Below, piece after piece: positions 1 through 8,531 of a DNA stretch of 64,000 nucleotides (the first letter of the stretch is position 1; each line of letters begins with the position of its first letter). Source of the DNA: an uncultured Flavobacteriaceae bacterium. Its GTDB lineage: Bacteria > Bacteroidota > Bacteroidia > Flavobacteriales > Flavobacteriaceae. The DNA is taken from assembly GCA_947497245.1 (NCBI GenBank), contig CANMFO010000002.1, positions 744,001 to 808,000 of the forward strand, written 5' to 3'. The notes under the pieces are model-generated. The model did no database searches. It was not told the DNA's origin and was given only the letters and a program-made list of their open reading frames with translations. Both the position numbers and the translations under genes were made by a program.

Positions 1-1226
1 GAAGCGTCCAGCAAATAGATCTGTCCGTCTATTTCCACCCTGGCAACAAAATAATTGAAGTCGTACATGACCGGGTGTGTTCTTTTTGGTAGCCCATTTT
101 GCCTTGTCGACATGATCATTAAGTTCGATTGGATTCCCGCATCATTCAGCAAATTGATGAGGGACATGTTGATTTCCGCCGTACATCCGATTTTGTTCCT
201 GAATGCCTCTTTTACATTATTGTACGTATATGTTCCGTTCGTCTTGTCCCATGTGAAATGGTTCTGAATAAATGCATATAATTTCTTTGCGCGTTCAAGT
301 GGGTTTTTAACGGCTAAAAGCTCATCCGGTATTTTTCTTCTAAAAAAACCTTTTTTCAATAATTGGGGGCCGATACTTTCCGCTTTTTTGAAATCTTCAT
401 CGATTTTGTCCCATGTGGCCGTAATGTCAACTCTTCTTCTGTTCGAATATTTTATCTCTGCGAGCTCAAACTCCAATCGTGAACTGTAGTTGTCTGGCGA
501 AAGGGCAAAATTGTTTTCCCTTGCCAGGGCTGGAATATCCCTCATGATGTACTTGAGCGCCTCACAATCGGCCCTTAAATATGAGGTTTTGAAACATTTT
601 GGTTCCATTTTCGCTTCGTTGGTGTCCAAGGCCAAACTTCCGATCAAGTCTCTGTTGTATACGAAACTTCCCGGTATTTTGGCCCTAAATTCACTATATA
701 GCTTCGGTATGTCCGCTTGAAAGTCCCATCCATCCAATTTGAAGAAATAAGGAGTAATTATTTCGTATTGATATTCAATGATGCTACCGACCTGTAATTT
801 GGAAAAGGCAAATTTCTTGCGGGTCACGAAGTTGTTTTGTTTCAGTGTATAGATGTCTTCCGGCAATACATGGAACAGGCTGTCATTGTTGTGGGTAACG
901 GCTTTTAGATTTACAATTTTTTCCGATCCTATATAGGGAATGTTGATATCGCCCTGTTCGAAACCTTGGGTGGTCAGGATCTTGATCTTGACATGGTACC
1001 TTTTTACAAGACGGATTACGTTCTTTATTTCCTTGAAATAATTGTCGCCCACTTCGTATAGCACCACCGCCGGGGCATCTGGGTCCTTTTCATAGGAAGT
1101 AAAACTCCTGTCTTCCTCGGTCAGTACCCCGAAAGCTTGATTTTCTTGTGCGTTTACGGTCAGCCATAGAAAAACAAAGGACAAGGTGCATGAAAGTTTA
1201 AGGCACATGGATAAGGATTTGGTCAT
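1..1226 (-). CDS. Exported DUF3857/transglutaminase-like protein (C-terminus cut by window edge)
   Basis: Reading the minus strand from an ATG at 1226 gives 408 codons without a stop, running off the left edge. Residues 1-26 form a signal peptide (hydrophobic stretch, cleavage likely at VNA|Q). The middle part has the charged, beta-rich look of DUF3857, including a KRYHVKIKIL segment near residue 70. The rest is a transglutaminase-like fold: IGCTAEIN gives the presumed nucleophile Cys348, with His384 and Asp407 spaced as expected for a Cys-His-Asp triad; Asp407 sits at the extreme edge. Family members are periplasmic or surface proteins of unknown substrate; catalysis is an inference from the triad. 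It starts 25 bp after the kdsA stop, so the two are probably co-transcribed. Confidence 0.85.
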   Translation of the reverse strand, partial: MTKSLSMCLKLSCTLSFVFLWLTVNAQENQAFGVLTEEDRSFTSYEKDPDAPAVVLYEVGDNYFKEIKNVIRLVKRYHVKIKILTTQGFEQGDINIPYIGSEKIVNLKAVTHNNDSLFHVLPEDIYTLKQNNFVTRKKFAFSKLQVGSIIEYQYEIITPYFFKLDGWDFQADIPKLYSEFRAKIPGSFVYNRDLIGSLALDTNEAKMEPKCFKTSYLRADCEALKYIMRDIPALARENNFALSPDNYSSRLEFELAEIKYSNRRRVDITATWDKIDEDFKKAESIGPQLLKKGFFRRKIPDELLAVKNPLERAKKLYAFIQNHFTWDKTNGTYTYNNVKEAFRNKIGCTAEINMSLINLLNDAGIQSNLMIMSTRQNGLPKRTHPVMYDFNYFVARVEIDGQIYLLDA

Positions 1227-1251
1227 AGACAATAACCGCTGAACGTTCCAA

Positions 1252-2073
1252 TTATTGCAACCCGTTTACCGTTTTCCTCAAAGCCACCAGGTGGGTCAAT
1301 AACTTTTCCAAATGGTCCAAATGGAGCATATTGGCCCCGTCGCTTTTGGCATTGGCCGGATCGAAATGGGTTTCCATAAAAATTCCATCGACCCCTGAGG
1401 CAATGCCCGCACGGGCCAAGGTCCCGATCAGTTCGGGACGGCCCCCGGTAACCCCGGAGGTTTGATTGGGCCGTTGTAGCGAATGGGTCACGTCGAGTAC
1501 TACCGGGGCATATTGCTTCATGGTGGGAATCCCCCGAAAGTCGACCACCATGTCTTGATAACCGAACATGGTGCCGCGATCGGTCACCATAACCTGCCCG
1601 TTGTGCGAATCGGTCACTTTGGTCACCGCGTGCTTCATGCTTTCGGGACTCATAAACTGCCCTTTTTTGAGATTGATGGTCTTGCCGGTCCTTGCGGCCG
1701 CGACGACCAGATCGGTCTGGCGTACCAAAAATGCGGGGATTTGGAGCACATCGACATATTCGGCGGCCTTGGTGGCATCCGATATCTCATGGATGTCCGT
1801 TACCGTTGGGACTTCGAACCGCTCAGAAACTTTTCGTAGAATTTTCAAGGCTTTCTCGTCCCCGATCCCGGTAAAGGAGTCGACCCGACTGCGGTTTGCC
1901 TTTTTAAAACTTCCCTTGAACACATACGGAACCTGTAACTTATCGGTAATCGAGACGATCTTTTCCGCGATGCGCATTGCCATATCCTCCCCCTCAATGG
2001 CACAGGGACCGGAGAGTAGGAAAAAGTTGTTGCTGCCCGTATATTTGAGTTGGGGAATCTGGGAAAGGTCCAT
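1252..2073 (-). CDS. kdsA: 3-deoxy-8-phosphooctulonate synthase (KDO-8-P synthase), metal-dependent type
   Basis: Condenses phosphoenolpyruvate with arabinose 5-phosphate to give KDO 8-phosphate, the precursor of the inner-core sugar of lipopolysaccharide; cytoplasmic. The 273-residue length fits the family. Visible signatures are LLSGPCAIEG (17-27), FKGSFKKANRS, TDIHE, QIPAFLVRQTDLV, LKKGQFMSP, VTDRG, DVTHSLQ and the late MET-HFDP segment. Cys24 in SGPCAIEG occupies the position that is Asn26 in the metal-independent E. coli enzyme, so this should be the metal-dependent class. A TAnnTTTG element lies 17 bp upstream of the start. The gene is followed after 25 bp by the exported DUF3857 protein and is divergent from the small exported protein at 2144. 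Confidence 0.97.
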   Translation of the reverse strand: MDLSQIPQLKYTGSNNFFLLSGPCAIEGEDMAMRIAEKIVSITDKLQVPYVFKGSFKKANRSRVDSFTGIGDEKALKILRKVSERFEVPTVTDIHEISDATKAAEYVDVLQIPAFLVRQTDLVVAAARTGKTINLKKGQFMSPESMKHAVTKVTDSHNGQVMVTDRGTMFGYQDMVVDFRGIPTMKQYAPVVLDVTHSLQRPNQTSGVTGGRPELIGTLARAGIASGVDGIFMETHFDPANAKSDGANMLHLDHLEKLLTHLVALRKTVNGLQ

Positions 2074-2089
2074 TTTCTTAAATTTTCCA

Positions 2090-2097
2090 CAAAGATA
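2090..2097 (-). promoter_or_regulatory. Putative -7 promoter element for kdsA
   Basis: The minus strand reads TATCTTTG, a perfect match to the Bacteroidota TAnnTTTG -7 consensus, 17 bp before the kdsA start codon. No clear TTG/TTTG -33 element is seen at the usual distance, so the assignment rests on the -7 match and the position; the implied leader is very short. Confidence 0.5.
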
Positions 2098-2143
2098 GTG
2101 TTTCGCTGGCGTTTAGTTTTTAGTTTTAAGGAAATCGAAACCC

Positions 2144-2704
2144 ATGCCCAAAATTTTATGTTTAACCGTTGCGATACTGTCTGGCCTTACCCTAGGGGCG
2201 CAAATACGAAAGATCAGCGAACAGGGGAGCGGCCCTGTCCATTTGGAGCGACATCAATTTAAGTTCAACCTGATCAGTCCGGGAATCCATTATGAACTGG
2301 GGCTTTTTAGGAACCAAAGTGTTTCTACGGGCCTCGGCCTTGGTTTGGCCACATATCAGGAGGGGTATTCCCTTGGTCTGGCCATGAACAACAGATATCG
2401 CTACTACCATAATTTTAACCGCCGAATCGGCATGGGAAAAACAGTGTCGGGTAATTCAGGGGATTATATTGCCGCCGCCCAGTCGATCTTTTTTTCTTTT
2501 TTGAATGTGGCCAACGATATCAGCGATACCGATTTTAACATTGGGTTCTATGGGGCGGTCTATGGTATTCAACGAACATACCCGAGCGGATTCAATTTCA
2601 ATGCGGAACTGGGTGCTGGCTATTACCGCGGCGATGGCGTTCCTTCGGGCTATGGCCCCCTTTTCCATGTTACTTTTGGCTGGGTGGCGACCAAGAGAAA
2701 ATAG
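2144..2704 (+). CDS. Small exported beta-rich protein of unknown function
   Basis: 186 residues. Residues 1-19 make a signal peptide (hydrophobic core LCLTVAILSGLTLG, cleavage likely at GA|Q). The mature part is rich in alternating aromatic, glycine and polar residues (for example LGLGLATYQEGYSLGLAM and ELGAGYYRGDG), with a C-terminal HVTFGWVA strand, the style of a small outer-membrane beta-barrel or barrel-like protein. I do not recognise a named family. It stands alone on the plus strand, divergent from kdsA; imperfect -7 look-alikes (TAGTTTTT, TAGTTTTA) lie 10-30 bp before the ATG. The exported location is well supported; the barrel assignment is an inference from composition. Confidence 0.75.
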   Translation: MPKILCLTVAILSGLTLGAQIRKISEQGSGPVHLERHQFKFNLISPGIHYELGLFRNQSVSTGLGLGLATYQEGYSLGLAMNNRYRYYHNFNRRIGMGKTVSGNSGDYIAAAQSIFFSFLNVANDISDTDFNIGFYGAVYGIQRTYPSGFNFNAELGAGYYRGDGVPSGYGPLFHVTFGWVATKRK

Positions 2705-2986
2705 GGTGTTGGACATGTGTTTTCGGTGGAATGGAAAAGTAGATCGTGCCCTGAGATCCGTATTTTGACCTGGGTAGCGCATGGTGGCCACCCGTATCTT
2801 CCTGTTCTTAGGGTGTCCCCTAATTTTCATTGGATACGGAACCCTGGTTCGCATCTGTCATTGTCGTAAAATAACTTCCTCAAAATCAACCATATAAAAA
2901 TAACATAAGTTTGTGCCTCCGAGCCAAAAATAGCAGTACCTTTGCACGCTTAAAATAGTACCCGCCCATTATATAAATAGAAGATT
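2705..2986. other. Intergenic region before typA
   Basis: 282 bp between two plus-strand genes. Apart from the typA promoter near its right end I see no gene, RNA or strong hairpin. Short open frames here lack coding character. Confidence 0.6.
2910..2944 (+). promoter_or_regulatory. Putative typA promoter (Bacteroidota -33/-7 type)
   Basis: TTTG at 2910-2913 followed by TACCTTTG at 2937-2944, a perfect TAnnTTTG -7 element. The 23-bp spacing is at the upper end of what is reported for flavobacterial promoters. The start codon of typA lies 42 bp downstream, giving a leader of roughly 35 nt. Confidence 0.7.
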
Positions 2987-4783
2987 ATGACCACAAAGAA
3001 CATTGCCATCATTGCCCACGTAGATCATGGGAAGACCACTTTGGTAGATAAGATCATGTACCATTGTCAGTTGTTTCGTGAGAACGAAAATACCGGCGAT
3101 CTTATTTTGGACAATAACGATCTGGAACGCGAAAGGGGCATTACCATTACCTCGAAGAATGTTTCCGTTATCTACAAGGATATCAAGATCAACATCATCG
3201 ACACCCCTGGTCACGCGGATTTTGGTGGGGAAGTGGAGCGGGTGTTGAATATGGCCGATGGGGTGCTATTGTTGGTCGATGCCTTTGAGGGCCCCATGCC
3301 CCAGACCCGTTTTGTATTGCAGAAGGCCATTGATATGGGATTGAAGCCCTGCGTAGTGATCAATAAGGTCGATAAGGAAAACTGTACCCCGGAAGAGGTA
3401 CACGAAAAGGTGTTCGATCTGATGTTCGAACTGGGCGCTGAGGAATGGCAATTGGACTTTCCGACCGTCTATGGTTCGGCCAAGCACAATTGGATGGGCG
3501 AAGATTGGAAAGACAAGACCGATTCTATAGCTCCTTTGCTCGATATGGTAATCGAGCACATTCCCACTTTTGAACCTGAGGAGGGCAGTACCCAAATGTT
3601 GATTACTTCCCTGGACTACTCTTCCTTTACGGGAAGGATCGCCATAGGGAGATTGCAAAGGGGCGGCCTGAAGGAAAACCAGCAAGTTTCCTTGGTGAAA
3701 CGCGATGGGAGCATCGTGAAGTCAAAAATAAAGGAACTCTACACTTTTGAAGGTTTGGGCAGAAAAAGGGTCAAGGAAATTGCCACGGGGGATATCTGCG
3801 CCATAGTGGGCCTGGAAGGCTTTGAGATCGGTGATACCATTGCCGACCTTGAAAACCCGGAGGGTTTAAAGACCATCGCCATCGATGAACCTACTATGAG
3901 CATGCTGTTTACGATCAACGACAGTCCCTTTTTTGGACAGGACGGCAAATTTGTGACCTCGAGGCATATCAAAGAGCGCTTGGAACGGGAATTGGAAAAG
4001 AACCTGGCGCTTCGGGTCAACGAGACCGATAGTGCCGATAAGTTTTTGGTCTTCGGTCGTGGGGTACTGCACCTTTCGGTCTTGATCGAGACCATGAGGC
4101 GCGAAGGATATGAATTGCAGATCGGCCAACCCCAGGTGATCATCAAAGAAGTGGATGGTGTAAAGTGCGAACCTGTTGAATCCCTTACCATTGATCTTCC
4201 CGAAGAGGTTTCGGGCAGGGCCGTGGAAATGGTCTCCATACGAAAAGGGGAGATGACCAGTATGGAGGCAAAGGGCGAGCGCATGGTGTGTGAATTTTTG
4301 ATTCCCTCCAGGGGGATCATCGGTTTGCGGAACCAGTTGTTGACCGCTACGGCCGGGGAAGCGATCATGGCGCACCGATTTTTGGAATACCAACCCATGA
4401 AAGGGGATATTCCGCAACGGCAGAACGGTTCCTTGGTTTCCATGGAAAAAGGTAAGGCCATTCCATATTCCATTGACAAACTGCAGGATCGGGGCAAGTT
4501 TTTTGTAGATCCGGGAGAAGATATCTATGAAGGGCAGGTTATCGGTGAGAATTCCCGTGGAGACGACATGACCATAAATATCACCAAGACCAAGAAATTG
4601 TCGAATGTGCGCTCCGCAGGGGCAGATGACAAGGCAAAGATCGTTCCGGCCATCAAATTTTCCCTGGAGGAGGCATTGGAGTACATACAAAAGGACGAAT
4701 ATGTTGAGGTGACCCCAAAGCACTTGCGACTTCGAAAAATCCATTTGACCGAGGTGGAGCGAAAACGGAACAAGATCGCTTAG
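2987..4783 (+). CDS. typA: Ribosome-associated translational GTPase TypA/BipA
   Basis: Elongation-factor-like GTPase that binds the 70S ribosome and helps 50S assembly and growth under stress or cold. 598 residues, the usual family length. G1 is AHVDHGKTT (10-18); the switch I region reads ERERGITITS; G3 is DTPGHADFGGE (about 73-83); G4 is NKVDKEN (about 130). These are followed by the EF-Tu-like domain II (from about 200), EF-G-like domains III and V (for example RGVLHLSVLIETMRREGYE, IPSRGIIGLRNQLLT) and the TypA-specific C-terminal region ending in KHLRLRKIHL. Monocistronic: its own promoter upstream and a strong terminator 15 bp downstream. Confidence 0.98.
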   Translation: MTTKNIAIIAHVDHGKTTLVDKIMYHCQLFRENENTGDLILDNNDLERERGITITSKNVSVIYKDIKINIIDTPGHADFGGEVERVLNMADGVLLLVDAFEGPMPQTRFVLQKAIDMGLKPCVVINKVDKENCTPEEVHEKVFDLMFELGAEEWQLDFPTVYGSAKHNWMGEDWKDKTDSIAPLLDMVIEHIPTFEPEEGSTQMLITSLDYSSFTGRIAIGRLQRGGLKENQQVSLVKRDGSIVKSKIKELYTFEGLGRKRVKEIATGDICAIVGLEGFEIGDTIADLENPEGLKTIAIDEPTMSMLFTINDSPFFGQDGKFVTSRHIKERLERELEKNLALRVNETDSADKFLVFGRGVLHLSVLIETMRREGYELQIGQPQVIIKEVDGVKCEPVESLTIDLPEEVSGRAVEMVSIRKGEMTSMEAKGERMVCEFLIPSRGIIGLRNQLLTATAGEAIMAHRFLEYQPMKGDIPQRQNGSLVSMEKGKAIPYSIDKLQDRGKFFVDPGEDIYEGQVIGENSRGDDMTINITKTKKLSNVRSAGADDKAKIVPAIKFSLEEALEYIQKDEYVEVTPKHLRLRKIHLTEVERKRNKIA

Positions 4784-4797
4784 CGTACCGCGTCTAT

Positions 4798-4836
4798 AAA
4801 AAAGCCCCAGATTACATGTAATTTGGGGCTTTTTTT
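4798..4836. terminator. Bidirectional intrinsic terminator between typA and the ROK kinase
   Basis: Near-perfect palindrome centred on ACATGT (4814-4819). GCCCCAGATTACAT pairs with ATGTAATTTGGGGC through one G-T wobble, flanked by an A-run on the left and a T-run (4830-4836) on the right. It serves the converging genes on both strands. Confidence 0.93.
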
Positions 4837-4855
4837 GTGGACTGGACCTTTGATA

Positions 4856-5605
4856 TCAATCCTTCGGAGCCTGGTGCAAGGCGGCAGCCGCCGCACCAAT
4901 GATACCGGCGTGGTTTTGAAGCCCTGCCGGAATCACCGGGGTATCGATCTTAATGCACTCGCGGTATTCTTCGAAATCCTTGGAGGCCCCACCACCTAAA
5001 ATTATCAGGTCGGGGCATACGATCAGTTCTACTAGTTCCAAAAACTTGTTGAAGCGCTTGCCCCATTTTTTATAGGTAAGCTCTTCCCTTTCCTTAGCGG
5101 AATCAGCGGCCCAAAGTTCTATTTTGTCGTATTTTTTATAGGGAATCTGTCCGAGTTCAAAGTTGGGGATCAATTCCCCGTCCAAAAAGACACCACTGCC
5201 CAAACCGGTACCAATGGTTATCATGACCACAAGCCCTTGTTTTCCTTTCCCCAAGCCATAGTTCATGGTGGCATAGCCAGCAGCGTCCGCATCATTGATT
5301 ACCGTGACGGGCAGGCCAGTGTAGGATGTGAACAGTTCCTTTACATTGCAACCGAGCCATTTTTTGTGCAGATTGCCCGGCGATATACAGACCCCGTGCT
5401 TGATCACCGTGGGGAACCCTACACCTACAGGGCCCTTATGGTCAAAATGCTTTACAATTTGGGACACTACCTCGGCCATGGCCTTTGGTTTGCGGGATTC
5501 AGGGGTGGGAATTCGAAAACGTTTGGTCAACATTTCCCCGGTTACAGAATTTACCAATGCCCCTTTTATGCCGGATCCCCCGACATCGATTCCCAAAACT
5601 TCCAT
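4856..5605 (-). CDS. ppgK: ROK-family kinase, probable polyphosphate glucokinase
   Basis: Phosphorylates glucose, probably using polyphosphate and/or ATP, feeding glycolysis; cytoplasmic. 249 residues, the compact size of polyphosphate glucokinases. The first phosphate motif GIDVGGSGIKGA (5-16) is the characteristic PPGK form. NDADAAG (104-110) holds the presumed catalytic Asp105, and TIGTGLGSG (130-138) is the second phosphate loop. The zinc-binding CxCGxxGC motif of ROK repressors and typical glucokinases is absent, as expected for PPGK. It follows the sulfatase gene on the same strand after 72 bp and has its own TATTTTTG -7 element. Polyphosphate use is inferred from family resemblance; sugar preference is not visible. 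Confidence 0.85.
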   Translation of the reverse strand: MEVLGIDVGGSGIKGALVNSVTGEMLTKRFRIPTPESRKPKAMAEVVSQIVKHFDHKGPVGVGFPTVIKHGVCISPGNLHKKWLGCNVKELFTSYTGLPVTVINDADAAGYATMNYGLGKGKQGLVVMITIGTGLGSGVFLDGELIPNFELGQIPYKKYDKIELWAADSAKEREELTYKKWGKRFNKFLELVELIVCPDLIILGGGASKDFEEYRECIKIDTPVIPAGLQNHAGIIGAAAAALHQAPKD

Positions 5606-5629
5606 GAAGTAGTTTTAAATTTACAGGGG

Positions 5630-5637
5630 CAAAAATA
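5630..5637 (-). promoter_or_regulatory. Putative -7 promoter element for the ROK kinase gene
   Basis: The minus strand reads TATTTTTG, a perfect TAnnTTTG match, 25 bp upstream of the start codon. No convincing -33 TTG/TTTG was found 17-23 bp further upstream, so the gene may also be read through from the sulfatase gene. Confidence 0.5.
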
Positions 5638-5677
5638 GCAAAAAAGATTGGGTCGTGTCCGGGAGGTGGATTCGCGA

Positions 5678-7168
5678 TCATTTCCGCTCCCCTACAGGAT
5701 ATAGACCAGAATCCCCTTTTTCCAGAATGGGAAGGAGCTCGCTTACCACTTCCGATCTGTCGCTGGCTATATTTTTGGTTTCGTGGGGATCGTGTTCGTA
5801 ATCGTAAAGCTCGATCGTGGGTTCCTCTTCACGAAAGTATTTGGTGAGCCTGTAACGGTCCGTCCGCAGCGATATTCCTTTGCGAAAGTAGCTATAGGCC
5901 ACACCGTTAAAGGGCGCATTTTCCAGTTCAAGAAGGCCCAATAGGCTCTCTCCATCGGTTTTGACCGTTTGTCGGACACCACAAAGATCCAACAATGTAG
6001 GGTAAAGGTCCACCGTTTCCGTAATGGCATCTATCTTTTTGTTCTGATGTTCGGGAAAAGGGGATTTGATGATCAATGTACTTTTTAGCGCCTTTTCGAA
6101 AAGTGTATGCTTGCCCCATACACGTTGATCGCCCAAGTGCCATCCGTGATCTCCCCAAATGACGACAATGGTGTTTTCGTGCAGATCCAAGCTTTCCAGT
6201 TCGTCCCAAAGCAGTCCTATTTGCGCATCGATGTAGCTAATGGAGGCGAAGTAGGCATGCCGCAATTTTTGCGCGTATTCGTCAGATACTGGCTGATCCA
6301 GACTTGCGGGTTCCTCTCCCAGCGCATACTGATTGAATTCCCCACTTTCATGTAGGCTTTGGAGGTTTATACTTTCTGGAATACTGGGATTGGGTGAAAG
6401 GGGAAGCTTGGAGGAATCGTACAGATCCCAATATTTTTTGGGCGCGTTGAAAGGCAGGTGGGGCTTAAAAAAACCAACACCCATAAAAAAAGGCTTGCCC
6501 TTGGCCTTGAGTTCCCGCAATTTGTCCAAGGCCAGTTGGGTCGTCAATCCGTCGGGATAGCCGATATCATCCACTTCGCCCCGTTCATACGGTTTGACTT
6601 GTTTTTTCAGACTTTGACGGTTTTCCCCATTGGCGTATCCGAAAAAGGCGTTCCAACCGGTTTTCCACTTTCCCGCATCAAAGATCAGTTCGCTCCAACT
6701 ATAGGGAAGCTCCCTTTGTTCGGATACGGGATCTTCGTAGCCATATAGATATCCGTCGGCAGAGTGGCTTATTTTTCCAATACCTACCGTGTGGTACCCT
6801 TCCCTTTTTAGGTGGTGGATGAAGGTTTCGGGTTCGGTTTGTTCAGGACGTGTGGAGATTTCCTTTGCTATGGCTTGATTGGTCAGGTGGAGCGGCTTGG
6901 TTGGCCTCCAGCCCGTAAGGAGGGCATGTCGCGACGCACCACAGGTGGGTACTTGTACATAATGATGGTTAAAGAGTGCCCCCTGTTCCGCAAGGGCATC
7001 GATGTTGGGCGATGCCACGGGGCTTCCATAGGCGCCCAATTCCGTGCGAAGGTCGTCGACCGCGATAAAGAGCACGTTCGGCCGAGGCTTTTTGTTTTCC
7101 TTTTCACAGCTGAGCCCCATTCCCAAAACGGTGCACAGAAATAGGGAAAGTACAGTGGGTCTAAGCAT
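5678..7168 (-). CDS. Sulfatase lipoprotein, iduronate-2-sulfatase-like
   Basis: Removes sulfate esters, most likely from a sulfated polysaccharide or glycosaminoglycan; exported. 496 residues. An N-terminal hydrophobic stretch ends at Cys21 (GLSC), a loose lipobox. NVLFIAVDDLR (31-41) contains the metal-binding Asp pair 38/39. CGASR at 76-80 is the sulfatase signature whose Cys76 is converted to formylglycine by a maturase. GDHGWHLGDQ and GKHTLFEKA are the characteristic metal and active-site segments of the iduronate-sulfatase-like (S1_7-type) branch. The substrate cannot be told; no SusC/D pair or glycoside hydrolase lies nearby, so this is not a clear polysaccharide utilisation locus. The 108-bp gap before it shows no clear promoter. 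Confidence 0.93.
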   Translation of the reverse strand: MLRPTVLSLFLCTVLGMGLSCEKENKKPRPNVLFIAVDDLRTELGAYGSPVASPNIDALAEQGALFNHHYVQVPTCGASRHALLTGWRPTKPLHLTNQAIAKEISTRPEQTEPETFIHHLKREGYHTVGIGKISHSADGYLYGYEDPVSEQRELPYSWSELIFDAGKWKTGWNAFFGYANGENRQSLKKQVKPYERGEVDDIGYPDGLTTQLALDKLRELKAKGKPFFMGVGFFKPHLPFNAPKKYWDLYDSSKLPLSPNPSIPESINLQSLHESGEFNQYALGEEPASLDQPVSDEYAQKLRHAYFASISYIDAQIGLLWDELESLDLHENTIVVIWGDHGWHLGDQRVWGKHTLFEKALKSTLIIKSPFPEHQNKKIDAITETVDLYPTLLDLCGVRQTVKTDGESLLGLLELENAPFNGVAYSYFRKGISLRTDRYRLTKYFREEEPTIELYDYEHDPHETKNIASDRSEVVSELLPILEKGDSGLYPVGERK

Positions 7169-7277
7169 ATATCTGGCCTTTAAAGTCGGAATTGTTATAT
7201 GCCTGAAGGTAGTGCAAAAATTGGAAATGGATCTGTGGTGCTTCCTTTTTTTCGTCTGGAAACCAGAAGTGTTCCCC

Positions 7278-8396
7278 CTATCGATCCTCTTTGACCAAAC
7301 GTACCATTTTGACCAACAAAAATGCGGGCATGACCGCCTCCAACTCCGATTGGTTGATTACGGTGACCACCGTGGCGTCCAAATTTTCGAGATAGGCGAG
7401 ATAGCAGGTATAACCGGGGTCGAAACCGCTGTGCCCGAATATTCGGCCTGTTTTTCTAGATTTGTCGTATTGCATTACGCCCAATCCGTACCCATTTTCG
7501 AAGTCCAGCATTTTTTCGAGTGTGGCCTTGTTTTGGAAGAGCTTTCCCCTGAAAACGTGCTGGCCAAATACCAAAAGGTCGTTTACGTTCGTCAGTATTC
7601 CCCCGGCCGGGTTCGATTGGTTAAAATGGTAGGAGAAAGAGGTAAGGTCCCAATCGGTATAGTACCCTTTGAGCATTTTGGGCAAGACCGTTTTTGGGGC
7701 TTTCAGCGAAGTATTGACCAGTCCAAGAGGTTGAATGATTCTTTTGTCCAGAATCTCGGCAATGGACAATTTGTCAATGGTTTCGGCAACCATTCCCAAC
7801 AGCACATAGTTTGTATTGGAGTAGTGGTACTTTCCGAACTTTTTGGTCGAGGGCACCTCCAACGCAATGGCCATTCTGTCCGGTAGAGTGTATATTTTAT
7901 CGGGATGGTTCCGGTATGCGCTCAAATGCGTTTTGGTATTGTTAAGGTAGTCCGAGATACCGCTGGTGTGCCGCAAGAGGTGCTCCAGGCTAAGTTCCTC
8001 TTCGTAGGATCTTCCCCGATACATCGTGAGTTGTTGCAGCATGGATCGATCTAGGTATTTGGAGGCCTTGTCCTGTAAGGATAGTTTGCCCTCTTCCTCC
8101 ATTTGGAGGATACAGACCGCGACAAAGGTCTTGGTAATGCTCGCTGCGACAAACAGTTCATTTCCCTGTAAAACCTCGTCACTCCCGAGGCCGACGTGCC
8201 CTATGGCATAGTTCCAATTTAATTTTCCCGGATAGTCCATGGCGGCCATAACACCGCTTGCCTGGGGATTGATGTCCAGATATTCCTTGGCCAGGGCAAC
8301 AAGGTTTTCCGTATGGAGCTCCGTACCTTCTTTTTGGGCACATGTGGTGAGAGAAAATATCAAAACAACTGAGAGAGAAAGGGTTTTTATGCACAT
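7278..8396 (-). CDS. Serine beta-lactamase-like hydrolase lipoprotein (class C/PBP-like)
   Basis: Member of the serine beta-lactamase/DD-peptidase superfamily, probably a periplasmic esterase or peptidase and not necessarily a true beta-lactamase. 372 residues. The signal peptide ends in a lipobox-like LTTC (Cys19). SITK at 86-89 is the SxxK motif (nucleophile Ser86), YSN at 192-194 is the second motif, and HSG at 322-324 stands in for the KTG triad, as in many class C-like esterases. LEHLLRHTSGISDY is the usual structural segment after the first motif. Same strand as the sulfatase gene, 109 bp upstream of it; a 15-bp perfect palindrome lies about 70 bp before its start. Substrate unknown. 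Confidence 0.93.
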   Translation of the reverse strand: MCIKTLSLSVVLIFSLTTCAQKEGTELHTENLVALAKEYLDINPQASGVMAAMDYPGKLNWNYAIGHVGLGSDEVLQGNELFVAASITKTFVAVCILQMEEEGKLSLQDKASKYLDRSMLQQLTMYRGRSYEEELSLEHLLRHTSGISDYLNNTKTHLSAYRNHPDKIYTLPDRMAIALEVPSTKKFGKYHYSNTNYVLLGMVAETIDKLSIAEILDKRIIQPLGLVNTSLKAPKTVLPKMLKGYYTDWDLTSFSYHFNQSNPAGGILTNVNDLLVFGQHVFRGKLFQNKATLEKMLDFENGYGLGVMQYDKSRKTGRIFGHSGFDPGYTCYLAYLENLDATVVTVINQSELEAVMPAFLLVKMVRLVKEDR

Positions 8397-8467
8397 AGGT
8401 TTCGAGGTGTTTGCTGATGGATGAATTTTATTGTCCGAATGCTTTAAGGAAAGAGAAGGATAATCTA

Positions 8468-8482
8468 AAACTGTTACAGTTT
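8468..8482. promoter_or_regulatory. Perfect 7+1+7 palindrome, possible operator
   Basis: AAACTGTTACAGTTT: two 7-bp arms around one central base, in the 135-bp gap between the Nudix gene and the serine hydrolase gene, about 72-86 bp before the latter's start. The centre is too tight for a good RNA hairpin, which favours a protein-binding site. Such a palindrome has a modest chance of arising at random in the intergenic DNA of this window. Confidence 0.3.
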
Positions 8483-8531
8483 CAAGCCGCCCATTGGGAA
8501 CATGGGAAAAAGAGCCGGCATTGGGGATAGG

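Noticed and set aside
3739-4773. Long antisense open frames opposite typA and similar ones opposite the permeases
   Set aside because: They mirror strongly coding genes, have no recognisable domains, and their composition follows from the codon use of the sense gene.
7255-7267. TCTGG-AAA-CCAGA hairpin after the serine hydrolase gene as a terminator
   Set aside because: The T-run lies on the wrong side for the minus-strand transcript (A-run follows the stem), so it does not fit an intrinsic terminator.
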